From assembly GCA_009667805.1 (NCBI GenBank), contig CM019064.1:384449049-384513048 (forward strand): DNA of 64,000 nucleotides. Direction: 5' to 3'. Source of the DNA: Leptobrachium leishanense (lineage: Eukaryota; Chordata; Amphibia; Anura; Megophryidae). How positions within the stretch are numbered: the stretch's first letter is position 1; every line of letters begins with the position of its first letter. The translations under genes and the position numbers were made by a program. This document shows, in pieces, positions 43,291-54,000 of this stretch. The notes under the pieces were generated by a model, which saw only the letters and a list, made by a program, of their open reading frames with translations, had not been told where the DNA came from and made no database searches.

Positions 43291-45118
43291 GGTTCACCCA
43301 GGTGGGATTTGTGCCGGGTCAGGAGGCCCGTGATGCCACCACCTGCGCTTTGGGGGCTATCGGGGTAGCGAAGAGGACCGGTGAAGGCCTTCTCCTGCTT
43401 TCCACGGACGCAGAGAAGGCCTTTGATAGAGTGCGTTGGGAGTTTATGTTCTCGGTGTTGAGAGGCTTAGGGGTTGGACCCTTTTTTCTGCAATGGTTGA
43501 CGGCCCTTTATGATAACCCTACGGCGCATATCAGGGTCAACGGGGCTTTGTCACCCCCGCTGGTAGTGAGAAATGGTACTCGACAGGGATGTCCCCTATC
43601 ACACCTGCTTTTCGCCCTAACTCTCAAGCCGCTTTTGGTGGCAGTTCGTCTTAATTCGGATATAACGGGGATTAGGGGCCATGCTTCTGAACACAAGGTC
43701 TCAGCATATGTGGACAATCTGCTCTTTTTTCTCACGAACGTTGACTTCTCCCTCCCGGCCTTAATGTCTGAACTGGATTTTTATGGTTCTGTCGCAGGTC
43801 TCAAAATCAACCAGGACAAGTCGGAATTCCTCAGTGTCTCCCTGGAGTCCGTTGCTTTGGAGTCCATTCGCACCACCTATCCGTTCCGCCATTGCCCTAT
43901 ATCTCTCCGATACCTCGGTACCTGGCTGGCGACTTCCTCTAGCCGGCTTTTTTATCTGAACTTTAATAGTATATTGTGCACGTTCCACTCGGATTTAGCC
44001 AACTCGACGAGTAAATTTATATCCTGCTGGCCGCGTGGTGGTGCTGAAGATGAATTTGCTCCTGCGTCTGCTATATCTTTCTCATACTCTCCCTATAGCA
44101 ATCCCAGCTTCCTTTTTTCTAGCGCTCCAGAAGGAGCTTCTGAACTTTATATGGCCGAAGGGCCGACCCCGGGTTGGGTTTGCGGTGTTGTGCAGACCGA
44201 ACTCCTGAGGCAGATTGGCCCTCCCCGATGTGAAGCAGTACTATACCGCGTGCCACCTGCTTCGAATCGTTGAATGGTCAGCTGCCGACTCAGATAAGAG
44301 ATGGCTTGACTTAGAGCGTATCCTCTCCGGCTCTCCCTTGTGGGCGGTGCCATCGTTTCCTCCTGTTGCTCGATATGGTGTCTCCTCGGACCCGGATGTG
44401 GTCACCGTTACTTTACGTATTTGGCACAGATGTAAATTGATTCATGGCTTTTGTACTTCGATCTCTCCTCTCTTACCTTTGAGCCATAACCCAAATCTGC
44501 CGGCAGGGGTTCTACCTTCCCTATGCATACGACTATCGGGTCGGGAAGACTGCGGGCCCTGGACTTTCCCCGTGATGAGGACGTGAGAGATCCTCTCTGT
44601 TTTCGAGAGGGGGACCCCCCCGTCGCCCTTGGAGAGGTTTAACTATTTTCAGATCCAAAGCTTTCTTCGTGATCTCAACTGTGGCTACAGCTTACATCGG
44701 CAGCTTACTCCGTTTGAACGCTTCTGTCATATGGGCCTCGCGCTTGATCATGGCGTGTCTACTCTGTGTAACCTGATTCAGATGTCGAATACGACTGATC
44801 CCCCTTTTACCTCTAGATGGGAGACAGATCTCGAAATTGGAATCACAGCTGCACAATGGGCTATGACCTATGCCTTAGTGCATAAGGGGTTCTGCACCTC
44901 GAGATCTCAGGAGACTTCTTATAAAATATTGACTTTTTGTTACAGAACTCCCTCGCTCCTACATCGCATCTACCCAGAGTAGGGCTGTGCAATATTGACA
45001 AAATAATCATATTGCGATTTCTTGAATGAATATTGCGATTGCGATTTTATTTGCGATTTAGCCAATTGTTTTTGCTTTTTCAAACATGCTACATACATTC
45101 TAAATGTATTCAGTATTC

Positions 45119-45435
45119 AGCACATGGATACTGCCCCAGCTCATGGATATACTGCCCCAGCACATGGATATACTGCCCCAGCACATGGATATACTGCCCC
45201 AGCACATGGATATACTGCCCCAGCACATGGATATACTGCCCCAGCACATGGATATACTGCCCCAGCACATGGAAATGCTGCCCCAGCACATGGAAATGCT
45301 GCCCCAGCACATGGAAATACTGCCCCAGCACATGGAAATACTGCCCCAGCACATGGATATACTGCCCCAGCACATGGATATACTGCCCCAGCTCATGGAT
45401 ATACTGCCCCAGCACGTGGATACTGCCCCAGCTCA
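45119..45435 (+). repeat. 21-bp CATGGATATACTGCCCCAG minisatellite
   Basis: Fifteen units of CATGGATATACTGCCCCAG plus CA, with GGAAATG variants in the middle. The unit is essentially that of the array at 22805-24590. The long frames on both strands are artefacts of the 21-bp period. Confidence 0.95.
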
Positions 45436-45452
45436 CCTCTGTGCGCCACGTG

Positions 45453-45600
45453 TTCGGCTCCCTGTTAACTTCTGGCGGCATGGAGCTTGGGCGCTCGCCT
45501 GGGGGAACCATGTGATGAGCCGCGAGAACGTGGCTCGTCACGTGGTTCCCCCTGCGAGCGCCCAAAGCACCATGCCGCCGGAAGTTAACAGGGAGCCGAA
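45453..45600. repeat. 148-bp palindrome beside the minisatellite
   Basis: Arms TTCGGCTCCCTGTTAACTTC, GGCGGCATGG and GGGCGCTCGCCTGGGGGAAC pair with their complements ending GTTAACAGGGAGCCGAA. The inner arm (GGCGCTCG then CCTGGGGGAACCATGTGA) matches the hairpin at 24679-24749. Confidence 0.85.
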
Positions 45601-46522
45601 AATTGCAGCCTTATGCGATTTAGAAATTGCATGGTCGGAAATCGCAATTCGATTGCGATTGCAATTAATTGCACAGCCCTAACCCAGAGTCCTCTCCCAC
45701 CTGCCGGCGTTGTGACGCTGACGTGGGTACTTATCTTCATGTCTGGTGGCTTGGCCCCCGCGTGCTTGGGTTTTGGAAACTAATTTGTTCGCCAATACAC
45801 CAGGTAATAGATATTGATCTTCCACTCACCCCAGAATGCTTTTTGCTTTTTCATATCCCCCTCCCCATCGGGACTTTGAAGAGATCGGTGGTGCTTCTTA
45901 TGCTGTTGGGTGCTCGGGCCCTGATCCTGGTGCACTGCGTTCATCGGAGGTACCATCTCTTCTGTCCCGGATAAACAAGGTCGAGACCTTGCGCTCGGTA
46001 GACCTCTTGGAGGCTGCGACTCGGGGGGTGGAGGCGGACATGGGGCTGAAGTGGTTCCACTGGGATGGCTATACGGCGATTACGCGTCGTGCGCTGGAGG
46101 TTGCCTGAGGTTTTTGCTGCTGCTGGGGTGGACCAGTCCAAGTGCGGATGACCTGTACCCTTCCCCCTTCCCTTCTCTTCCACCATCTTACTTTCTTCAC
46201 TTCCCTTTGGTGTCCCTCTTTCTTCTCTTTGTGCTTAGCTCTTCTCTTCTTTAGTTACTCTTAGTTGACCGCTATACAATGCCGGGTCCTCGTGGTCGAA
46301 GGACCTGAGCTTGATCCTTGACCTCTGCACCGTCCTTTGCACTCCTGGAGCCCTAGTCTTGGATTGTTCATCACATTGGATAACGTATATAAGACTTTGA
46401 CATGCTCAGTTTGTTCTTTGATCTGTAACCTTTTCTCTTTGTATTGTATTTCTGTTCACAATAAAATTTTGAATAGCAAAAAAAAAAAATTAGGATTCAC
46501 AATACTTTGATTTAACAGACTT

Positions 46523-46775
46523 TGGGCCCTATTCTGTAGTTGACGGTAAAAAGGAGAAAGTAAGCAGGAGAATCTGCACCTAGGAACTATTTGTTCTTAG
46601 TCTCAATCTGTTCCCTGCGAGGAGACGCTGTAGATCGCACTGCCCTTTTCACCACAGGATGAGAGGGGAGTATAGGATTTAATGGGGAGGGTTTCCTCAG
46701 CGTGTTATATGATTCCGCAATTGCAAAAACATTTAACACCATCTTTTAGGAGTCTGTATTTCTTTAGAATAGCCT
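46523..46775 (+). mobile_element. Harbinger-like MITE fragment
   Basis: Starts GGGCCCTATTCTGTAGTTGA and shares CAGGAGAATCTGCACC, CAGTCTC/TAGTCTCAATC and AGGATGAGAGGGGAGTATAG motifs with 29690-30098 in reverse. The right end is not identified. Confidence 0.55.
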
Positions 46776-46843
46776 GAGCTTCCAGGCATTAGGTGCACAT
46801 TAACATCTATAACAATAAAACCGTTTGCAAGGTTACTTGCGCA

Positions 46844-47205
46844 TTGCGCATGCGTGATGGGAGAAAACTGCCGGCTTTCACAAGGGCCAAGAAAAAAAAA
46901 AAGAAGCCGATCCGTTGGAGAGGTGCGCAGAAAGCGCCTCTCCCTTACACCGAACCGGGACCCGAAGGCAGCTCTTCAGCACTGGTCCCCGTCGGGCGGC
47001 TGGATTCTGTGTGCGGGCCAGGGCAAGGGCGTGTAGACAGGCAGAGGATGGGCAGCAGGCAGAGCAGCTCCTGCGCCCCGACATAACAGCATCCCGCAGA
47101 GACTTTGCCTTCTCATCCCTGATCCTGAACGCAGACATCCAGGCTCTGCTCAGGGACCACAAGCAGGAGCGGGCAGTGCACGTCCTCAGGATATCATAAT
47201 CATCA
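46844..47205 (+). promoter_or_regulatory. Candidate CpG-rich promoter or exon
   Basis: A short CpG- and GC-rich island in AT-rich DNA. It opens with TTGCGCATGCGTGA, a close match to the NRF1 site of housekeeping promoters. An open frame ending at the TAA at 47197 has strongly G/C-ending codons and a helical-looking C-terminus (SLILNADIQALLRDHKQERA). A separate short frame starts at 47048 (MGSRQSS). I recognise no protein. It could be a first exon, a terminal exon, a retroposed gene piece, or transposon GC cargo. Confidence 0.3.
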
Positions 47206-47317
47206 TAATCATAATCATCAGCACTAATGGAGAGCCAGGGGCCACAAACCGGGGTGGAGCCTCCCATTGTGCATTCATGGGGTGACACGTGGTCTGTGTA
47301 CATTCTGTTCCCGTGAG
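47206..47317. other. Short spacer with (ATCATA)n
   Basis: Contains ATCATAATCATCATAATCAT-type simple repeat and leads into the minisatellite. Confidence 0.5.
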
Positions 47318-48190
47318 CTTACAATCTAAAGGGTGCCTGATCCCACGAGCTTCCAATCTAAAGAGTGCCTGATCCCGCGAGCTTCCAATCTAAAGGGGGC
47401 CTGATCCTGTGAGCTTCCAATCTATAGGGGCCTGATCACAAGAGCTTACAATCTATAGGGGCCTGATCACGAGAGCTTACAATCTAAGGGGGCCTGATCC
47501 CGTAAGTTTACAATCTAAGGGGGCCTGATCCCATGAGCTTACAATCTAAGGGGGCCTGATCCCGTGAGCTTACAATCTAAGGGGGCCTGATCCCGTAAGT
47601 TTACAATCTAAGGGGGCCTGATCCCATGAGCTTACAATCTAAGGGGGCCTGATCCCGTGAGCTTACAATCTAAGGGGGCCTGATCCGGTGACCTCACAAT
47701 CTAAAGGGGCCTGATCCCGTGAATTTACAATCTAAGGGGGCCTGATCCCGTGAGTTTACAATCTAAAGGGGGCCTGATTCCGTGACCTTAAAATCTAAAG
47801 GGGCCTGATCCCAAGAGCTTACAATCTAATCTAAGGGGTCCTGGTCCCATGAGTTTACAATCTAAAAGGGAAAAGAGATGCCCGTTCCCGTGAGCTTACA
47901 ACCTAAGAGGGAAAGAGGAGCCGCTCCCGTGAGTTTACAATCTAAGAGGGAAAGAGGAGCCTCTCCCGTGAGTTTACAATCTAAGAGGGAAAAAAGGAGC
48001 TGCTCCGTGAGTTTACAATCTAAAAGGGAAGAGGAGCCCACTCCCATGAGTTTACAATCTAAGAGGGAAAAGAGGAGGCGCTCCCATGAGTTTACAATCT
48101 AAGAGGGAAGAGGAGGCGCTCCCATGAGTTTACAATCTAAGAGGGAAGAGGAGCCGCTCCCGTGAGTTTACAATCTAAGAGGGAAAAGAA
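47318..48190 (+). repeat. 31-39 bp minisatellite built on GAGCTTACAATCTAA
   Basis: About 17 units of CCTGATCCCGTGAGCTTACA then ATCTAAGGGGG (31 bp) are followed by about nine units where GAGTTTACAATCTAAGAGGG alternates with AAAGAGGAGCCGCTCCCGT (38-39 bp). The GAGCTTACAATCTAA core also occurs in the L2-like tail at 61870, which suggests the array grew from a retroposon tail. Confidence 0.95.
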
Positions 48191-48502
48191 GAGCCCTCTC
48201 TAATATATAAATGCCTTTGTAATGCGCTGTCAGCTGCGTGCACACCCGTCACAGCTGCTCACTCGGCTCTCCCGTTGCGGACAGGATGGTGACGGACGCA
48301 TTTCAAATGCATTGAAAAGCAAATATGTGGACACGGATTCTGAGCTGGCAAGAACAACAATAAACTGCCCTCCGGGCAGGCTTAACAACTAGTCTCCCAT
48401 AATAAGTATAGGAGACGTTAATGTTCAGTAACCTCGCGCAGAGAAACACTAAATCCGAGTTGCAGGCTGAGCAGAAATGGAATAGCGTTTCCTCTCAATA
48501 AA
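48191..48502. other. No feature recognised
   Basis: Unique-looking DNA. Confidence 0.35.
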
Positions 48503-48510
48503 CTAACTAC

Positions 48511-49132
48511 TAGAGGTGTGCACGTCCGGAAAATTCATTTAGTTTTGTTTCAAAATTATTTTGTTTTCGTTATTTTGTTTTGTAATTTCGTTTAGTTTGG
48601 TATATCGGATCACTATAAAACCCATTGTAAGTTGGGATCGATTCGATATTTGATATCGATTTGAATTTTGGATCACTAAATAAAACTCCAATGAATCAAA
48701 TCCTGCTGGTAAAAGGCAAGCTAGGGTTAAATATTGAGCTGTCCATTGGCCTGTGGTTCTGAATACAGATTCAGCACCACAGACCAATTTACAATGATGG
48801 GGTGCTTTGTGAAATAGTCAAACGAAACTGATTTGTTTCATAATGTCATTTGCTTTAGTACTGACTTGTTCTGTAAGTTGAGATCGAGTCAATATTTGAT
48901 ATCGAGTCGGATTTTGGATCACTAAATAAAACTCCAATAAATCAAATAAATCAAACCATTTAATCAATGATTCTCTTGTGAACAATCTAACAAATCAATT
49001 TCGTTATATACTGTTTAGTTTTCGTTTCAATTCGGATGAAATCAATTCTTTATTTTGGAAGTACTTCCGAAATACGAATTAATGAATTTTCAAATGAATT
49101 GCGATTCGTTACAAAACAAATTCACACCTCTA
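48511..49132. mobile_element. 622-bp hAT MITE
   Basis: The ends TAGAGGTGTGCACG and, inverted, TAGAGGTGTGAATTTG are flanked by CTAACTAC (48503-48510) and CTAACCAC (49133-49140), an 8-bp duplication with one mismatch. The interior carries TTGATATCGA-type motifs twice (around 48640 and 48900) and many TTCGTT/AACGAA motifs. No transposase. Confidence 0.85.
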
Positions 49133-49140
49133 CTAACCAC

Positions 49141-49599
49141 AAGAGACGCCATTTGTAACGATAGCTATAGTTAGCTTATAGACAACTATGGAATATAGTC
49201 CTTAGATTGCTATCTTGTATTAAAAAAAATATTTCTAATTAAACCTGTTTGGAGAAAGATTTTATAGTTTTGACTTGCAAACAGATATCAAGTTAATATT
49301 TTTTTTTCTGGAAGCAGAAGAGAGGGTTTCAAAATTCCTTCTTCGTATACCCACTCACCAAATCATTTCAACGATCTCAAAGATTTAAAAAAATGTTTCA
49401 CAATAAATGATCGTGCATAACCTGAATAAGGTCACAAAGAAGTAGGCACCACCTACATCCAGTTTTAGTTTTGCCTGATCTGATCAACTGATCAAGCCTA
49501 TCACAACAGCAGTAACCACAATGTGAGGATATGAGAAAATAATCAAGTAGATGGGATTGAAAGATACAATCTCTAGTCATCGGGTTCAGCTCCTTCCAT
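49141..49599. other. No feature recognised
   Basis: AT-rich DNA without supported features. Confidence 0.35.
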
Positions 49600-49741
49600 A
49601 TGCATGCGCGGAAGGTCTTCTCCGGCGACGAAGGAGACTCCGGCCTGCGCGTCGACACGTGGCAGCGCCAACGCCTCGCCATACCGCACAGTCACCTCTC
49701 GGGGACCCGCAGGAGGCACCGCTACAGGATTTATACCGCCG
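49600..49741 (+). other. Candidate exon with splice donor
   Basis: A 142-bp CpG-rich block stands out from AT-rich surroundings. It begins with ATGCATGCGCGGAAGG, which resembles NRF1 and ETS promoter motifs, and ends at CCG then GTAAGG, a good splice donor (GT at 49742). All three plus frames are open over most of it; one starts MHARKVFSGDEGDSGLRVDT. No known protein is recognised. A first exon of a host gene is possible, but a GC-rich repeat piece is not excluded. Confidence 0.3.
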
Positions 49742-49924
49742 GTAAGGGAGGAATCCTGACAGCCAGAGATTGTGGGGGGTTGTGGGGGTTGGGGGCAGGG
49801 TTTCAGACTTTTGCATTAGACATTTTATTGCTTTGGTATATTAGATATTTTTCCCCCCTGCTGTAGAAGGAGTCCCTGAACTCATATTCTTAGCCACAAT
49901 TAACTCAGAGTGGTACACAAATAG
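49742..49924. other. No feature recognised
   Basis: Short G-rich then AT-rich stretch after the candidate donor. Confidence 0.3.
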
Positions 49925-50570
49925 GGGTTATTCAGAGAGAGAACAGGGAATTTCCCTGTACGGTGACATTTCGGGGCCATTCGGCGATTTAGAGACAAGG
50001 CAGGTGAACTGCCAGCAAGCACGGTGCTGTTTAAGGGCAGTGAAATCCCCCATAGGGAAGCAATGGTTAATCTATTCAGAGAACACTGAACAGCAGTGAA
50101 AACTTGCCGAAATGCTCTGCTGTTCGGTGGTTTCATTCGGCAGGTTTATTTAGGCAAACCCCATAGGCTTCAATGTTAAAAATATTCCCGTTTCAATTCA
50201 ATATCTAATAAACTGTTTACTATTTTAATCTGCAGTAAAAAGTCTCTTTATTTATAGATTTTATTTAGGATCTTTTAGGTGTTTTTAGAGATTTTTTTCA
50301 GCAACATTTTTTCCGCTATTTTTTAAAAGCATTTTTTCTATTTTCTGTAACAGACCTTTTTATTATCATTCATAGGACCTTATATGTAAATTCCAGGCAT
50401 GTTCCTTCAGTAGTAGCTTTTTGCAAACAGCGTTTCAATTTTGAATCTTTCAAGCTTACTTTTTTTTACTCTGTCAGCTTGTCGGCTTTTTCCAGCAGCT
50501 GGTCTGCGCTGTGATCAGTGCCTTCTTGGCTTTTTCCGGCGTGTTCGGCATGTTTTTTGCGGAGCAGAGG
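49925..50570. mobile_element. CAGGGTTATTC-family MITE, copy F (right end lost)
   Basis: Starts GGGGTTATTCAGAGAGAG and follows the family through CTGCCAGCAAGCACGGTG, AATCTATTCAGAGAACACTG and the T-rich centre to about CCGGCGTGTTCGGCATG. The right terminus is missing, and copy G begins 45 bp further on. Confidence 0.65.
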
Positions 50571-50614
50571 GAAAAAAATGGTGATGAAGAGTGACTATGG
50601 ATAAAAGAAATGCA

Positions 50615-51500
50615 CAGGGTTATTCAAAGAGAATCGAAAAGTCACTGCACGTTCGGTGACATTTCGTTCTCTTCAATTCGGCGATCCCGTTTCAGCGACC
50701 CTACGGTGTGTTCAGCAAGCACCAGAGGGCCGTCCTAGTGCAGGGAAAAGCCGCCGAAAACCTGCCGAACACTCACTGCAAAACCCAGGCAAATGCACAC
50801 GAAACCCGCAAAAACATCTGGAAGAACCCCGCCGAAGACGAAGGGAGAAACCCGAGCAGGAGCCGATCAGAGCGCAGAGCAGCCCCTGGAAAAACCCAAC
50901 ACCACAGACGATTGGAGTGGAAAAAAAAAACAGTACGCTTGAATGTTTGAAAAGTGAAACGCTGTTTGCAAACAAACTACTGAGCGAAAATGTCTGAAAT
51001 TTACATATAAGATCCAATGAATGATATAAAAAGGGCTGTTACAGAAAAAAGAAAAAATGTTTAAAAAAAAATCTGATTTTTTTTGCAAAAATATCCCAAA
51101 AAATGCTTAAAAGATGCTAAAAAATCTATAAATAAAGAGACTTTTTACTGCAGAATATTATAATAAACAGTTTATTAGATAGTGGATTAAAACAGGAATA
51201 TTTTTAACATTGAAGCCTATAGGATTCGCCTGAATAAACCTGTCGAATGAAGCAACCGAATGGCAGGGCATTTCGGCAACTTTTCCCTGCTGGTTTTTGT
51301 TCTCTGAATAGACGAAGCTATGGGGATTTCACTGCCCTCAAACAGGCACCGAACAGGCACCGTATGTGCAGGCAATTCGCCAACATTTGGCGAACTGCCT
51401 GCTCTCTGGATAGCAGAATGGCTAGGAAAGGTAACCGAACGCTGAATTTCAGCGTTTGGTTACCTTTCGCCAGTAATTAGGAGCTTTTTGAACAACCCTG
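50615..51500. mobile_element. CAGGGTTATTC-family MITE, copy G (complete)
   Basis: The 886-bp copy starts CAGGGTTATTCAAAGAGAAT and ends TTTTTGAACAACCCTG. It keeps both subterminal hairpins (AAAAGTCACTGCACGTTCGG and AACCGAACGCTGAATTTCAG) and aligns with copy C along its length. The flanks are CA and AC, so the target duplication is not evident. Confidence 0.75.
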
Positions 51501-52141
51501 ACAAAGTTTAGAGGGGGTCGCCATTTGTTCATGCAAAGTATTTCAACAGAGAGGAGCATGGCAGACTGAGAATCAGCACAGAATTAAACTATCAAAAAAG
51601 GAGGGAAGGAAATTTTTTTTTATAAACTAGCAGCAGTAACAATATGACAAAAAATGAGTTGATTGAAGTATACTTTTCTAGCTTTCTTGCAGAGGGAGAG
51701 ACAGTTTTAAATATGTTGCTGTTGTTTCAGGGGAAAAATGGTGGTGCACAGTGACTTTCTGGCTTTCTTGCAGAGTTTGCAGTTTTATTCATTCGTTGTT
51801 CACCCTTCCAGCCTGTACCCCTTTTAAATGGCATACCTTGTATGTATGGGGTTTAGGCAAACAATTAAGGATTTTTTTTACTACCAAACATGCTTATGCA
51901 CCTGAAAATATTTTATGAAAAACATATAACAAATAGAAACACAACATACTTTTGTAGTTAAACTTACAGTAATTGTTACACAATTGGTTCAACTAAATGA
52001 ATATTCCTCAAAGTAGATAAAATAATTTGCCCAGATAAATGCATAAAGCATTGGATTCACTTTTATTTTTCACTTTATCTCTGTAAATATCTCCCTATAG
52101 TAGACTACGCTTCATCGTCCAGCCCTGCCACATTTAAAGAG
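51501..52141. other. No feature recognised
   Basis: AT-rich unique-looking DNA. Confidence 0.35.
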
Positions 52142-52143
52142 TA

Positions 52144-52938
52144 CTAGGGTTATTCAGAGAGAGGCTAAAATCAGGAGAATGGCTGGAGAATGCAAACTTC
52201 TAGGTCAAAATAGCCAAACCAGAAAAATTCTCCCATTTATCTCACTTTCCAAATCGGCTATTTTGACTAGGGACGTGCATGGCTGAAAAAAAATTTGTTT
52301 CGTTTAGTTTCGTTTCGTTACGTTTTTAAATAATTTCATTTTTAAAATTTCGTAACTAATTTTGTTTCGTATTTCGTTTCGGATCGATTGAAAATTTTCC
52401 AATCGATTGGAAATTTCAAATCATTTCGAATTTCATATATCAATTCGATAGTTGATATCAATTCGAATTTTAGATCACTAAATAAAATCGCAATTAATCA
52501 AATTTTGCTGTTAAAAGAAAAGCTAGGGTTAAATATTAAGCTGTGTCACAGATTTAGTATTTGAATCAATTTAAACAGTGAAACAAAATTAATTTGTTTC
52601 ATAAAGTCCTTTGCTGACTATTACTTGTATTGTAAGTTAAGATCAATTCGATAGTTGATGTCAAATTGATAGTTCATTTCAAATTCGATATTTGATATCA
52701 ATTATTCTAATTTTTCTTTTATGACGATGACAGTGTAAAACGAAATAAATTTGTTATATACCGTTTCGCTTCGAATTCGTATCGATTCGTTATTCGGAAG
52801 TGCTTCCGACCTACGAATTATCAAATTTTGTTACAAATTCCGATCTTTTTTTAAATGAATGCACATCTCTAATTTTGACCTAGAATTTTCCATTCTCCAG
52901 CCATTCTCCTGCTTTTCACCTCCCTCTATATAACCCTG
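52144..52938. mobile_element. Family B MITE with a nested hAT
   Basis: Ends AGGGTTATTCAGAGAGAGG and CTCTATATAACCCTG, with TA next to both. Removing the hAT at 52268-52871 and one 8-bp duplication leaves about 183 bp, matching the uninterrupted copy at 9779-9962 in length and sequence. Confidence 0.8.
52268..52871. mobile_element. 604-bp hAT MITE nested in the family B MITE
   Basis: A perfect 8-bp duplication ATTTTGAC (52260-52267 and 52872-52879) flanks the ends TAGGGACGTGCATGGCTG and, inverted, TTAGAGATGTGCATTC. The interior is rich in TTTCGTTTCG and TTGATATCAA motifs. A truncated relative lies at 33725-34004. Confidence 0.9.
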
Positions 52939-53271
52939 TATGTTTAATGCTTTAGCCATAAGTCAAAACTGTAAGGCTTTCGGACTGCAGCTCTGATTCT
53001 GCTCCTTCATGGCCAAACTAAGGTACAGATCGTCTGATCCCCCCAGGGGGAAAAGAGGAAAAATAATACAAAAATAAAAACAAAATGACCAAAGTGCAAA
53101 CATAACGAAAATCTAGGTAGATACAGAAACGCCTGACGTGGTGGAATTTCCAAAAAGTCGGGAAATGAGGGATGGAATATAGAAAGAAACGAGTGCCATG
53201 AACATTTTGAAACAGTAAGACAGTGATATCGATACTCTTCCCTGTAGGTGCTAAGACATAACCTGTTCAAC
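52939..53271. other. No feature recognised
   Basis: Unique-looking DNA with A-rich runs. Confidence 0.35.
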
Positions 53272-53332
53272 ACAGGACATACTTGAAAACGAGAAAAGTC
53301 TCAATGTATCCTTCCTGGTAAAATACTTTGCA
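53272..53332 (+). repeat. tRNA-derived SINE, tail only
   Basis: ACAGGACATACTTGAAAACG and CAATGTATCCTTCCTGGTAA are the last 60 bp of the SINE, followed by (AAAC)n. The tRNA-like head is missing, so this is a 5'-truncated insertion. Confidence 0.75.
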
Positions 53333-53732
53333 AACAAACAAACAATTTGCCTCATCGCATAATGAACAAATTGACTGCGTAAGGTCAAAGTGTCACATAA
53401 GTAAAGGCTCAGTTTAGAAAGAGGTCAGATTGAGTAAGTAACAGTTTAAATTTAATCATAATGACATTTCAATGTGTCAAATTAATGACACAATGAATAA
53501 TAAAACTAAAACGTGCCAAAATACAGATTCTGCTTAAATTTGTAATCATGTTAAGTAATTTTTATAAATGATATATTGTTTGTTATGCTCAAAAACACTT
53601 TTCCCCGAAGAAAACTCTCAGTGTTGAATTTAAAGCACAGGAAATACAAATGTATTTATAATCAGCAGAGAGGAATTTAAGTCTAACTAAATTTTTTTTA
53701 TTGTAAAACAATTTATTTGTACAACAGAAACA
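53333..53732. other. No feature recognised
   Basis: AT-rich DNA without supported features. Confidence 0.35.
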
Positions 53733-54000
53733 ATGGGCTAGATTACATACTGAATGCTAACTGTAGCGTAAAATATGTTAACGTCAGGATAAGTGATTTG
53801 AACGCGCCCCCATATTACCTTCCTAATGCTAATCAGGGTAAAAATCCGTTAGCGCATCGGTGATTGCGCTAGCTTGCGCATCCTATGCTTAACATGGGGC
53901 GCGCAATCAGTAATTAGCATTATGATAAGTACGGTATTACAAAATCCTAGCGCCAGCGACCGTACCGATGGGTTAACAAAATTTTTATTGTGTCCTAAAA
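53733..54000. mobile_element. Harbinger-like MITE fragment
   Basis: Starts GGGCTAGATTACATACTGAA and shares CCGTTAGCGCATCGG, CTAGCTTGCGCATCCTATGC and GATAAGTACGGTATTACAAA with 32031-32500. The right terminus is not clear. Confidence 0.55.

Larger units (their letters stand above)
44980..45681. mobile_element. 702-bp hAT with 21-bp minisatellite, inside the LINE
   Basis: A perfect 8-bp duplication ACCCAGAG (44972-44979 and 45682-45689) brackets the ends TAGGGCTGTGCAATATTG and, inverted, TAGGGCTGTGCAATTAATTG. The flanking regions are rich in TTGCGATTT and AATCGCAAT motifs. The middle holds a 21-bp minisatellite and a palindrome. No transposase. Removing it with one duplication restores continuity of the LINE reading (YPE-SSPTC). 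Confidence 0.93.
43302..46107 (+). pseudogene. L1/Tx1 ORF2 reverse transcriptase remnant
   Basis: The frame from 43302 encodes QVGFVPGQEARD, LSTDAEKAFDRVRW, NGTRQGCPLSHLLF and SAYVDNLLFFLTN. The last is the catalytic box with YADD changed to YVDN at 43707-43718, so one catalytic Asp is lost. It continues with GLKINQDKSEFLSVSLES, then frame breaks near 44020 and 44270. Further on are pieces at 44629-44980 (SFLRDLNCGYSLHRQLTPFE) and, after the hAT, SSPTCRRCDADVGTYLHVWW, the Cys/His-rich C-terminal motif. Normal ORF2 proteins of this clade exceed 1,200 residues; this is an old, inactive remnant. Confidence 0.88.
43291..46492 (+). mobile_element. L1/Tx1-type LINE, 5'-truncated, with hAT insertion
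   Basis: A 3' fragment of a non-LTR retrotransposon begins inside the reverse-transcriptase domain and ends with AATAAA at about 46460 and an A run at 46480-46491. A 702-bp hAT with its 8-bp duplication splits it. The C-rich 3' UTR (46140-46330) and poly-A tail fit the L1 clade. The 5' end is truncated. Confidence 0.88.

Noticed and set aside
45022..45682. Open frames of 148-192 codons on both strands inside the hAT
   Set aside because: Same 21-bp period artefact; they also cross the transposon's palindrome.
47318..48190. CRISPR-like array of regular repeats
   Set aside because: The repeats are contiguous or nearly so with related 'spacers', there are no cas genes, and the context is vertebrate transposon DNA; it is a minisatellite.
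49600..49741. Confident assignment of the candidate exon to a known gene
   Set aside because: No recognisable protein similarity in any frame; kept only as a low-confidence candidate.
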